From NCBI GenBank assembly GCA_009780445.1, contig WRAA01000078.1, positions 1 to 8,321 of the forward strand: DNA of 8,321 nucleotides. Reading direction: 5' to 3'. The position numbers and the translations under genes were made by a program. Shown here one piece after another: positions 1 through 5,742 of this stretch. Position 1 is the first letter of the stretch, and every line of letters begins with the position of its first letter. The notes under the pieces are model-generated. The model was not told the DNA's origin and searched no databases. It saw nothing but the letters and a program-made list of their open reading frames with translations. The stretch comes from Defluviitaleaceae bacterium. GTDB taxonomy: Bacteria > Bacillota > Clostridia > Lachnospirales > WRAA01.

Positions 1-9
1 CGTCAGCGT

Positions 10-44
10 CAAACTTGCGAACCACTGCGGGTTCGCGGCGTTTG
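10..44 (-). terminator. Weak hairpin downstream of the dppA-like gene
   Basis: A 7-bp stem (17-23 with 30-36, six-base loop) extends past an internal loop through five more pairs (10-14 with 40-44). It lies about 65-100 nt after the stop of the minus-strand operon, so it could end that transcript. On the minus strand the distal side has only a short TTT run, not a real U-tract, so Rho-independent termination is doubtful. No gene is visible in 1-108. Confidence 0.25.
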
Positions 45-108
45 CCACTTCCTAGTCCAGCGAAAAAATCACTCGAAAATTCGCCGGAAGCGGGTTTTCA
101 AACACGCC

Positions 109-912
109 CTAGGACAGGATCCAGCTTGTGGTGCGCAATATCTCGAAGAAGCTCTCCGACGAGTAGCGCACCACGTGGTCGCTCATTATCACAACACCGG
201 GAAACCACGCGGCGCGTTCGGCCTGGTAGTGTTTCTTGAATGTGACAACGACCTCGAAGCTTTTCGGCAGCTTGGGCAGGGCGTCGCGCAGATCTTGCCG
301 CAGAGCCTTCTCCGACAGCTCGCGGATCTTCTTCAGCGTGTCCTCCGGGGAATAGTTAATGGTCATCTCGCCGACGGATTCCTTCACCGGGCATGTGACG
401 AGCTTGGGGTGCAGATCCGCGGAGTCCTTGCAGAGGGTCTTGTCTCCGCTTAGGAATACCGACGGCACGCCCTCCAGCGCGCAGGCATAACCGAACAGCG
501 TAAACTCACTGGCGACCTCGCCGTTTACGGTGATGCTGTGGATGTGCTTGCTCGAGAGCGTATGCGCCATCGGGTTGCCCGGCCGGCCCGCAGCGGCGTG
601 GTAGCCCACGAACATGGCCGCGTCGAAGCTCTCGTCAACGCCTTCCACCATCATGTATGGGTGCGCCCCCCAGTTCCGCAGAAGCTTCACGCCGGACGGC
701 ATACGCGTGGGGTCTATGTTCATGGCCGTGCCGTGGGCGTCCTTCACCACGAAACAGTCCGCGCCGGCCGCCCTCGCGCCTTCAACAGCGGCCAGCACCT
801 CGTCCGTCATCTGCCGCGCGTGCATGGGATAATCGGGGTGGCCGTATTCACATTCCCGAAACGACGTGGTAGTGGTGATGCCCTCTATATCCGCGCTTAT
901 GAATACCTTCAT
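109..912 (-). CDS. dppA: D-aminopeptidase, DppA / peptidase family M55
   Basis: Predicted zinc-dependent D-aminopeptidase of the M55 family; Bacillus subtilis DppA releases N-terminal D-amino acids such as D-Ala from short peptides. The 267-aa product has about the family length (roughly 270). Family metal ligands can be placed: Asp8 and Glu10 in the opening MKVFISADIEG, His60 in VVKDAHG, His105 in FVGYHA, and Glu132 in VNGEVAS. The MAHTLS segment, with His117, matches the conserved active-site loop. The start at 912 is chosen because it follows AGGAGGAG with 8 nt spacing and gives the canonical N-terminus; the open frame continues upstream but only as antiparallel noise through udp. It lies 14 nt after udp on the same strand, so the two are probably co-transcribed. 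No signal peptide is seen, so it is likely cytoplasmic. The substrate in this organism is inferred from the family. Confidence 0.93.
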   Translation of the reverse strand: MKVFISADIEGITTTTSFRECEYGHPDYPMHARQMTDEVLAAVEGARAAGADCFVVKDAHGTAMNIDPTRMPSGVKLLRNWGAHPYMMVEGVDESFDAAMFVGYHAAAGRPGNPMAHTLSSKHIHSITVNGEVASEFTLFGYACALEGVPSVFLSGDKTLCKDSADLHPKLVTCPVKESVGEMTINYSPEDTLKKIRELSEKALRQDLRDALPKLPKSFEVVVTFKKHYQAERAAWFPGVVIMSDHVVRYSSESFFEILRTTSWILS

Positions 913-926
913 GTTCGCCGCTCCTC

Positions 927-1679
927 CTACTTGTCCTGTTCTATAAGAAGGCGCACGGCCTCTATCGCAACACGGATAGCGCGTGTGGTGTCGTGTACCT
1001 CCGGGTTGTCCAGCCCGGCGTTTGCGCGTTCCTGATTCCAGACCACGTTCAGCACACAGCCCGCCCTCGCGCCCAGTATCTGGCAGAGTATGTAAAGCGT
1101 AGAGCTTTCCATCTCGGAAGCAAGGGTGCCGGCCTTCTTCCACGCCTGCCACTTCTGCTCCAGCTCGTAGCTCACGGGCATACGCGCGGGGCTGTGCTGG
1201 CCGTAGAACGAATCCTTGCAGTGAACTATGCCGCAGTGCCAGCGCATATCAAGAGCCTTCGCCCCCGCGATCAGCGCGTTTGTGATGTCAATATTCGCCA
1301 CGGCGGGAAACTCCACCGGCACATACTCGTTGGGCGTGCCGTCCATGCGTATCGCTCCGTTGGCGATAACAACATCCCCTCCGATAACGTCCAGTGCAAT
1401 GCCGCCGGTAGTGCCAATACGTATGAAGTTACGCACCCCCGTCATATACAGCTCCTCCACACCTATGGCCGTGGACGGGCCGCCCATTCCCGTGGACATC
1501 ACCATCACTGTCTCGCCGGACAGTTCGCCCAGCCACGCGGTATACTCCCTCTGCTGACTGTAGAACCGTGGGTTATCCAGGTAGGCCGCGATCTTCTCGA
1601 CACGCCCGGGGTCTCCGGGCAGCAAGGCATAACGCGCTCCGTGGTCGTCTCCAAACCCTATGTGATACAGCGGCTTCAT
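927..1679 (-). CDS. udp: Uridine phosphorylase
   Basis: Cytoplasmic phosphorylase of the PNP/UDP family that splits uridine with phosphate to uracil and ribose-1-phosphate. Length is 250 aa, as in E. coli Udp (253). Visible motifs are PGDPGRVE (21-28, phosphate-binding Arg26), STGMGGPS (62-69), RIGTTGG (87-93), the Gram-positive style KDSFYGQH (155-162), and SEMESSTLY (188-196), whose Glu-Met-Glu contacts the ribose in family structures. The overall pattern fits uridine phosphorylase better than purine nucleoside phosphorylase. Two in-frame ATGs occur: 1679 is preferred because AGGAG sits 8 nt upstream; 1685 would leave 2 nt and adds only Met-Cys. The dppA-like gene follows after 14 nt. An intrinsic terminator lies just upstream, between this gene and the 202-aa gene, so its promoter must lie in or before that terminator. 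Confidence 0.94.
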   Translation of the reverse strand: MKPLYHIGFGDDHGARYALLPGDPGRVEKIAAYLDNPRFYSQQREYTAWLGELSGETVMVMSTGMGGPSTAIGVEELYMTGVRNFIRIGTTGGIALDVIGGDVVIANGAIRMDGTPNEYVPVEFPAVANIDITNALIAGAKALDMRWHCGIVHCKDSFYGQHSPARMPVSYELEQKWQAWKKAGTLASEMESSTLYILCQILGARAGCVLNVVWNQERANAGLDNPEVHDTTRAIRVAIEAVRLLIEQDK

Positions 1680-1706
1680 GCACATCTCTCCTAAACGTTA
1701 GAATAG

Positions 1707-1736
1707 AAAAACAGAGCGACGGTCTCCCGCCGCTCT
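1707..1736 (-). terminator. Intrinsic terminator after the 202-aa gene
   Basis: On the minus strand a 10-bp stem (1727-1736 with 1713-1722, one G-U pair) closed by a GAGA tetraloop of the GNRA type is followed at once by G and five U (1707-1711). It lies 23 nt after the stop of the 202-aa gene and about 28 nt before the udp start. It would end the upstream transcript, or act as a leader attenuator of udp if udp is transcribed from 1740-1765. Confidence 0.82.
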
Positions 1737-1741
1737 AATCT

Positions 1742-1770
1742 TATCATAGACCGTGGCACTACGCAAGGCT
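1742..1770 (-). promoter_or_regulatory. Possible udp promoter overlapping the end of the upstream gene
   Basis: Read on the minus strand, TTGCGT (3 of 6 to the -35 consensus) is 17 nt before TAAGAT, and a better -10-like TATGAT overlaps this. The match is modest. It is proposed mainly because the terminator at 1707-1736 leaves no other room for a udp promoter. Transcripts from here would begin just before or within the terminator hairpin. Confidence 0.25.
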
Positions 1771-2367
1771 GCGGGCGGCGTTTTCCCACTCGTCAAAACC
1801 TTGCATCACAGCTTCCAGAGTGCGCTGCGAAATCTCGGGCAGCTGCCCGCCCCACGCGCGTTCCGCGCTCTCAAAGCCGCGCTGTACCGCGTCGCGCAGA
1901 ACATTTATACGCGCAGGGTCTCCGCCGGAGATCGCGCGGGCGAAGTCCAGTATTCTCTGGCTGGTCTGCTCCACACCGAAGTAGCCGTCGTCGGCTATGT
2001 CGCGCTGTGCTTGCTCCACCACATCCTGCGGAACCTCGAAGCCGTTCTCCAGTGCGGCGCGCAGGTCGGACATGGCAGTCTCGAAGGTGCGCGACTGCGT
2101 GCCGAACATACGCTCCACAAGCTGGCTAAGCTGCTGCGCCCTCATGCTTGCTTCGTTTGTAAGCCGTGTCATCTCCGCGCGGTCCGGCACGAAGCGGTTG
2201 TTCCCGCTTGCCTGCGGCTGTTGGTTGCTCGGCCGGTACACAGCCGCCGGTGAAGAGCTTTCGGACGTTTGGTTCTGCGCCTGGCCGTTTGTCTGGTTCT
2301 GGCTCTGTGTGCTTGGCGCCTGCTGCACCTGCGCCGCGTTGTTGCTGTTCACTCCTGCAATTGACAT
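1759..2367 (-). CDS. Conserved hypothetical protein, Q/S/N-rich head and helical C-terminal domain
   Basis: A 202-aa protein of unknown function. Residues 8-56 are low-complexity and rich in Gln, Asn, Ser and Ala, probably disordered. Residues 65-125 look helical. Residues 125-195 form the conserved part, with motifs DDGYFGVEQTSQRI, DFARAISGGDP, and LPEISQRTLEAVMQGFDEW. From memory this resembles the DUF5610-type domain of bacterial proteins, but the assignment is uncertain. No signal peptide, membrane segment or cysteine is seen. The start is firm: AGGAGG lies 7 nt before the ATG. The gene ends in its own terminator and diverges from the secreted acidic protein. A sequence resembling a SigD/sigma-28 promoter lies upstream, hinting at a motility-linked regulon; this is inference, since no flagellar gene is in the window. 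Confidence 0.85.
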   Translation of the reverse strand: MSIAGVNSNNAAQVQQAPSTQSQNQTNGQAQNQTSESSSPAAVYRPSNQQPQASGNNRFVPDRAEMTRLTNEASMRAQQLSQLVERMFGTQSRTFETAMSDLRAALENGFEVPQDVVEQAQRDIADDGYFGVEQTSQRILDFARAISGGDPARINVLRDAVQRGFESAERAWGGQLPEISQRTLEAVMQGFDEWENAARSLA

Positions 2368-2447
2368 GCTATTACCTCCTTGTAATCAGCGCGTTTCATA
2401 GCTGTATATGTTGACATCTTCAGTGATTGCCGTATACCGTCATAATT

Positions 2448-2475
2448 CTATCGTCACAGCCGCGCCAAATGTTTA
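2448..2475 (-). promoter_or_regulatory. Candidate sigma-28 (SigD/FliA)-type promoter
   Basis: On the minus strand TAAA (2472-2475) is followed after 16 nt by GACGATAG (2448-2455), six of eight matches to the flagellar sigma-28 element GCCGATAA, with spacing inside the 14-16 nt range known for Bacillus SigD. Transcription would start near 2441, about 75 nt before the 202-aa gene. A shared TAGAAT at 2446-2451 could instead be a sigma-A -10 box, but no good -35 box stands 17 nt before it. Confidence 0.35.
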
Positions 2476-2477
2476 GC

Positions 2478-2507
2478 GCAAATTCACTTCCCGGCGCAAC
2501 AATTTGC
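2478..2507. repeat. Dyad repeat GCAAATT-N16-AATTTGC in the divergent region
   Basis: A perfect 7-bp inverted repeat (2478-2484 and 2501-2507) separated by 16 nt. It sits just upstream of the sigma-28-like promoter and about 35-90 nt before the AT-rich promoter block of the plus-strand gene. GCGCAAA-like sequence also recurs at 2462, 2476 and 2494. It could be an operator for a dimeric regulator, but a dyad this short can arise by chance. Confidence 0.25.
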
Positions 2508-2516
2508 TTTCGGAAC

Positions 2517-2584
2517 AAAAAATACGCACTTTTTTGAAATTGTCATAAATTTGTTATTGATTTTTAAATATTATCGTGTAGAAT
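2517..2584 (+). promoter_or_regulatory. AT-rich promoter region for the secreted acidic protein
   Basis: This AT-rich block, including A6 (2517-2522) and T6 (2530-2535) tracts that may act as an UP-like or bent element, contains several promoter pieces: TTGTCA at 2540-2545 with TTTAAA 17 nt later; TATTAT at 2569-2574 with no good -35; and TTGATT at 2557-2562 with TAGAAT at 2579-2584 (16 nt). A plus-strand promoter here is likely, but which boxes are used cannot be decided by eye. TAGAAT would start transcripts near 2591 and remove the ribosome binding site of the leader ORF; the others would keep it. Confidence 0.5.
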
Positions 2585-2602
2585 GGAATGGAGGTACGGA
2601 AC

Positions 2603-2662
2603 GTGGTTTTGAAACTTGGCCTCGTTCACATTAGTACACGCCTCCGCCGCATCCACACATAG
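2603..2662 (+). CDS. Putative 19-codon leader peptide ORF (GTG start)
   Basis: A short ORF encoding MVLKLGLVHISTRLRRIHT, starting with GTG and preceded by GGAGG (2590-2594) at an ideal 8 nt spacing, ending in TAG 38 nt before the secreted-protein gene. It carries a basic RLRR patch and four leucines, but no long run of one amino acid as in classic biosynthetic attenuators. Its last third overlaps the 5' arm and loop of the hairpin at 2638-2672, so a translating ribosome would melt that hairpin. No family is recognised. The ribosome binding site and overlap are direct observations; a regulatory role is inferred. It could be a chance ORF. Confidence 0.35.
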   Translation: MVLKLGLVHISTRLRRIHT

Positions 2663-2672
2663 AGCGGGGCGT
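2638..2672 (+). promoter_or_regulatory. Leader hairpin before the secreted acidic protein
   Basis: ACGCC (2638-2642) pairs with GGCGT (2668-2672) and CCGC (2644-2647) with GCGG (2664-2667), with one bulged T and a 16-nt loop. Only three T follow (2672-2674), so it is a poor terminator. CCTCC at 2641-2645 could alternatively pair with the ribosome binding site AGGGGG (2686-2691). Two exclusive structures are thus possible: one frees the ribosome binding site, the other hides it. Confidence 0.35.
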
Positions 2673-2700
2673 TTAATAATCACTCAGGGGGTATATCTAC

Positions 2701-3825
2701 ATGAAAAAAGTGAGAAAATTAGTGGCGTTAACCATCGTCGCTTCTGTAACATTGTCATCTGCGGTGCCTGTGTTCGGCATGAATGCTCCGGGCAGATTCG
2801 CAACAGGTACGCCTATGGTCAGACCTGTGGCGGAAGCTCCCGCTGAAGCCGTAGCCGCTCCTTCCGTGCTTGACGTGCAGGTTTTTGCTCCCCTCGCACA
2901 CACAAGCCGCGCGTTCATCGACAACCAAGGCGCACACCGCGGCCGCATACCCGTGCTTACAGGCGCAGCTTTCGAAAGCCTTAACAATGAGTTTTTCAGA
3001 AACGCATTTACCGCAAGCGCAAGCGCGAGAGACATCCCCGGCGGTGTTCTCAACACCTTTGACGGATTCTGGGCGGACTTCAGCGTGCTGGACTTCTCCG
3101 AATACGCCAGCACCTATCTTGACATTGAAACAGACAGCGAAGTTGTAGAAGCCGCTGTGAATCGTTATGCTGTGGTCACTCAGACTATCAGATTCGGCAA
3201 CGCGTTCCAGCTTGTAAACCCGGGCAGAGACACAAACCTTGTGTTCACCTATGTTATCGACAAGCAAACAAGCAGCCAAACCACCATTTCAAGCGTTATA
3301 GACACTCTCGAAGCACTGGCAGCAGAGATTGAGGCAGAACTCGACGCTCTTGCCATTGACGAAGCTGACGTTGCAGAGGCCGACGAAGAAGTTGACGAGG
3401 CTTATGAAGCGGAAGAGGCCGACGAAGCTTATGAAGCAGATGAAGCTTACGAAGCGGAAGAGCTTGAAGAAGTTATGGAAGCTCCCGCCTACTTCCCCGT
3501 GCAGCTTGCCGAAGATTTCGGTTTCGAAGTTAGCTTTGACGAAGAAGAGAACACCGTTTTCTTCCTTCTCGAAGACGAGCTTGTGGCCAGCTTCGTAGTA
3601 GGCGAAGCCGTAGCCCTTGTGTTCGAAGGCGAAGAGTACGAAGAAGTTGAGCTGTACAGCGAAACATTCGTATGCGAAAACGACAACATCCTTGCTCACG
3701 CAACATTCTTCACAGAAGTTCTCGGCATCGAACTGCCGGAAACCGAAGAAGAGCTTGAGGAAGAACTCGAGGAAGAGCTTGAAGAAGAATTCGAGGGAGA
3801 AGTTGACGAGGACGACGCTGAATAG
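2701..3825 (+). CDS. Secreted highly acidic protein with stalk-like (CuAO_N1-type) domain
   Basis: A 374-aa exported protein of unknown function. Residues 1-26 form a signal peptide: MKKVRK, a hydrophobic core, and likely cleavage after VFG (or SSA). Residues 60-190 form a globular region (IPVLTG, FDGFWADFS, FTYVIDK) loosely like the DUF4163/DUF3298 domains of Gram-positive secreted proteins; this is weak. Residues 205-262 are an acidic helical linker with three DEAYEA copies (232-237, 241-246, 247-252). Residues 264-345 fit the copper-amine-oxidase N-terminal 'stalk' pattern: a helix, then a VSFDEEENTVFF beta pair, VVGEAVALVFEG, and a second helix ending EVLGIEL. Residues 349-374 are a Glu-rich tail with four EEE(L/F) units. 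No sortase signal, transmembrane anchor or S-layer domain is seen, so it is probably released or held by charge. The start has AGGGGG 9 nt upstream. Codons look more AT-leaning than in the neighbours, consistent with high expression or a different origin. Confidence 0.87.
   Translation: MKKVRKLVALTIVASVTLSSAVPVFGMNAPGRFATGTPMVRPVAEAPAEAVAAPSVLDVQVFAPLAHTSRAFIDNQGAHRGRIPVLTGAAFESLNNEFFRNAFTASASARDIPGGVLNTFDGFWADFSVLDFSEYASTYLDIETDSEVVEAAVNRYAVVTQTIRFGNAFQLVNPGRDTNLVFTYVIDKQTSSQTTISSVIDTLEALAAEIEAELDALAIDEADVAEADEEVDEAYEAEEADEAYEADEAYEAEELEEVMEAPAYFPVQLAEDFGFEVSFDEEENTVFFLLEDELVASFVVGEAVALVFEGEEYEEVELYSETFVCENDNILAHATFFTEVLGIELPETEEELEEELEEELEEEFEGEVDEDDAE
3394..3456 (+). repeat. In-frame DEAYEA repeats in the acidic linker
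   Basis: Three copies of an 18-nt unit encoding DEAYEA lie at 3394-3411, 3421-3438 and 3439-3456; the first is followed by a 9-nt EEA spacer. The copies differ only at synonymous third positions (GAC/GAT, GCT/GCG, TAT/TAC), so the protein repeat is held while the DNA has drifted. Confidence 0.85.
3745..3792 (+). repeat. Four 12-nt EEE(L/F) repeats in the C-terminal tail
   Basis: Residues 349-364 are four tandem tetrapeptides EEEL, EEEL, EEEL, EEEF, each from a 12-nt unit with synonymous differences (GAG/GAA, CTT/CTC). In-frame slippage here would change tail length without shifting the frame. Confidence 0.85.
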
Positions 3826-3842
3826 TTTGTCCGCCGGTGAAT

Positions 3843-3906
3843 TAATTCACTATACATAAAAGCGTTACCCCACCATCGGGGTAACGCTTTTATGTATAGT
3901 GAATTA
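3843..3906. terminator. Bidirectional terminator: perfect 29-bp inverted repeat
   Basis: Arms 3843-3871 and 3878-3906 are perfectly complementary over 29 bp around a six-base loop (3872-3877). The core is a GC-rich stem (GCGTTACCCC with its complement) flanked by A4 and T4, so it terminates in both directions. It sits 17 nt after the secreted-protein stop and 4 nt after the stop of the convergent transketolase gene. The stem continues 15 bp past the A/T tracts, which a terminator does not need. The first arm also overlaps a 14-nt palindrome (3837-3850), and GTGAATTA occurs at both 3837-3844 and 3899-3906. Confidence 0.92.
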
Positions 3907-3910
3907 CCGA

Positions 3911-4864
3911 TTACAGCATAGACTTGATGGCTTCGGCGATTTTCGCCGCGGTCAGGCCGTAAAACTCCTGCAAGTACGGCTGCGGGCCGACAGAACCGAA
4001 CTGATCCTGCACGCCCAGCTTGCGAAACTTGGTGCGCACACCTTCGCTGAGAAGCACGTCCGCCACAGAGTCTCCCAGCCCGCCGATGATGTTGTGGTTC
4101 TCGGCAGTCAGCACGACACCTGTTTCGGAGGCTGTCCGAACGGCCAGCTCGCGGTCGATAGGCTTCACGGTGAACATGTCCACCACGCGCAGGTCTATGC
4201 CCTCGCCCTTTAGTGTTTCGGCGGCGGCCATCGCCTCGCCCACCATCAGCCCGCAGGCTATCACAGCCGCGTCCTTGCCCTCGCGCACAACTTGCCCGCG
4301 CCCGATGGTGAACTCGTGGTTGCCGCTGTACAGCGCGGGGTAGTTCTTGCGCGTAACGCGCACATATGTCAGGCCTTCGCGGTCCTTCACCTGCCACATA
4401 ATGTCGGCCAGCATAGCCGCGTCTGAAACCTCGATAACCGTGCTGCCCGGCACCGCCCGCATGAGGGCCATGTCCTCGAAGGGCATGTGCGTTCCGCCGT
4501 TAAAGCCGGCTGTAACGCCGGGGTCGGAACCGAAGATCCTCACGCTGTTGCCCGCGTATGCCGCCGAAATGAACACCTGATCGAAACACCTGCGCGACGC
4601 GAATATGCCGAAGGTGTGCGCATAAGGCTTCTTGCCGCCCGCGGAAAGCCCGGCCGCAATGCCCATCATGTTGGCCTCGGCAATGCCGCAGTTGATGGCC
4701 TGGCGCGGGTTGCGCTTCCAGAATCCCAGAGTGCCGATGGAGTTCATCAGATCCGCGTCAAGGTAGACCACTTGGTCGTCAGCCGCCGCGATAGCCTCCA
4801 TCGTCTCGCCGAAAATATTCTTGTACACGCGCTTTTCGGGCGTGCCGTCGTAGATCACCGCCAT
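3911..4864 (-). CDS. Transketolase, C-terminal subunit
   Basis: The second half of a two-gene transketolase, the thiamine diphosphate (ThDP) enzyme that moves two-carbon ketol units between sugar phosphates in the non-oxidative pentose phosphate pathway. The 317-aa product holds the pyrimidine-binding domain (about 12-175) and the C-terminal domain (about 190-310). Glu63 in NCGIAEANMMGIAAGLS is the conserved acid that activates the aminopyrimidine ring of ThDP. GGTHMPFED (123-131) and MRAVPG (135-140) match the family loop. The start at 4864 is chosen because AGGAGG lies 8 nt upstream; an ATG at 4882 overlaps that same site and has none of its own. The stop of the N-terminal subunit and this ATG are separated by one base (TGATATG), which suggests translational coupling and equal subunit amounts. 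A DXS-type enzyme is less likely, given the split and motif spacing. Confidence 0.93.
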   Translation of the reverse strand: MAVIYDGTPEKRVYKNIFGETMEAIAAADDQVVYLDADLMNSIGTLGFWKRNPRQAINCGIAEANMMGIAAGLSAGGKKPYAHTFGIFASRRCFDQVFISAAYAGNSVRIFGSDPGVTAGFNGGTHMPFEDMALMRAVPGSTVIEVSDAAMLADIMWQVKDREGLTYVRVTRKNYPALYSGNHEFTIGRGQVVREGKDAAVIACGLMVGEAMAAAETLKGEGIDLRVVDMFTVKPIDRELAVRTASETGVVLTAENHNIIGGLGDSVADVLLSEGVRTKFRKLGVQDQFGSVGPQPYLQEFYGLTAAKIAEAIKSML

Positions 4865-4865
4865 A

Positions 4866-5705
4866 TCACGCACCTCCTTCAAGAGCGGCCAAGGCGGCTT
4901 CGCACTGGCTCATGGCGGCTTTCAGAAGCTCGCCCTCTACCTGTATGTGGTGGTTAAGCTCTATCTCCTCCACAACCGTCACCTTCGCGCCCTTCACCGT
5001 GTTCAGAACTATACATGTCGGCACACCCTTCGCCGCGTGCGCCGCCTCCACCGCCCGCACTATCGCCGGGATGTCGCCGCCGTCGATGCTTAACGTGTTC
5101 CAGCCGAAGGACGCAAACTTGGCCGCGATATCCCCCATGTTGATGATCTCGTCCACGCCGCCGTCCAGCTGCTTGCGGTTGTTGTCCACGAACATGGTCA
5201 AGTTGTCCAGCCCTTGGTGGTGCGCGAACATCGCGCCTTCCCACACCTGCCCCTCGTTGCACTCGCCGTCGCCCACCATAAGATAGGTGCGCGCGCCCTC
5301 CGCGTCCATCCTCTGCGCCATGGCAAGGCCTATCGCGGTGGACACGCCCTGCCCCAGCGAACCTGTCGTCATGTCTATGCCCGGCGTCAGCCGCTTGTCG
5401 CAGTGGCTTGGCAGGCGCGTTCCCGGCTGGTTAAGCGTGTTCAGCCAGTCCATGGGGAAGTATCCCTTCAAAGCCAGCGCGGAGTACACCGCGGGCCCGG
5501 CGTGTCCCTTGCTCATCACAAGCTTGTCTCTCCGGGGCCAATCGGGCTTTGCCGGGTCGATCCGCATAACGCCGCCGTACAGCACGGCCAGCGCGTCCGC
5601 CACAGACAACGCGCCGCCCAAATGCCCAAAGCCGCGCACACCGATCTGCCGCACGGTCTCCAGCCTGATCTTGGCCGCAAATATTTCCGTCTCACGTATG
5701 TTCAT
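4866..5705 (-). CDS. Transketolase, N-terminal subunit
   Basis: The first half of the split transketolase, carrying the ThDP diphosphate-binding domain. The 279-aa product has His28 in GFGHLGGALS, His68 in MSKGHAGP, His101 in LPSHCDK, TGSLGQG (114-120), and the ThDP motif GDGECNEGQVWEGAMF (145-160) ending near VDNN (173-176), where Gly-Asp-Gly and Asn hold the magnesium ion. Family knowledge says the active site forms only with the C-terminal subunit, encoded immediately downstream. The ATG at 5705 follows an AAGGAAGGTG stretch and gives the usual N-terminus. Transcription probably starts near 5736 from a near-consensus promoter, leaving a short leader of about 30 nt. Sugar specificity cannot be read from sequence; some split transketolase-like pairs act in special sugar pathways, but no such genes are adjacent. 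Confidence 0.94.
   Translation of the reverse strand: MNIRETEIFAAKIRLETVRQIGVRGFGHLGGALSVADALAVLYGGVMRIDPAKPDWPRRDKLVMSKGHAGPAVYSALALKGYFPMDWLNTLNQPGTRLPSHCDKRLTPGIDMTTGSLGQGVSTAIGLAMAQRMDAEGARTYLMVGDGECNEGQVWEGAMFAHHQGLDNLTMFVDNNRKQLDGGVDEIINMGDIAAKFASFGWNTLSIDGGDIPAIVRAVEAAHAAKGVPTCIVLNTVKGAKVTVVEEIELNHHIQVEGELLKAAMSQCEAALAALEGGA
4873..4878 (-). promoter_or_regulatory. Ribosome binding site deciding the transketolase C-subunit start
   Basis: AGGAGG on the minus strand, 8 nt before the ATG at 4864 and inside the last codons of the N-terminal subunit. It favours 4864 over the upstream in-frame ATG at 4882. Confidence 0.8.
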
Positions 5706-5742
5706 TCTTCACCTTCCTTGCAAAGGATAACCAACATCTTCT

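Noticed and set aside
913..1152. N-terminal extension of the D-aminopeptidase frame up to 1152
   Set aside because: The extension lies inside udp, has no family similarity, and the ATG at 912 has its own strong ribosome binding site and the canonical MKVFISADIEG start.
993..1694. Long open frame of 233 codons on the plus strand opposite udp
   Set aside because: It is antisense to a gene with clear family motifs, and its translation is rich in Arg, His and Val with no domain pattern, as expected from a GC-biased mirror frame.
2411..2438. TTGACA-16-TATACC as a plus-strand promoter
   Set aside because: The -35 is perfect but the -10 matches only 4 of 6, and it is about 260 nt from the gene, with a better placed AT-rich region between.
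3843..3906. CRISPR repeat or integron attC site
   Set aside because: There is only one palindrome with no spaced copies, and it has the symmetric A4/T4 layout of a bidirectional terminator between convergent genes.
3696..4397. Minus-strand frame with a long poly-Ser stretch spanning the terminator
   Set aside because: The poly-Ser is the complement of the Glu-rich repeat codons, and the frame crosses both convergent genes and the terminator.
4865..4882. Upstream ATG at 4882 for the transketolase C-subunit
   Set aside because: This ATG overlaps the AGGAGG that serves the ATG at 4864, and the added residues MKEVRD are not family-like.
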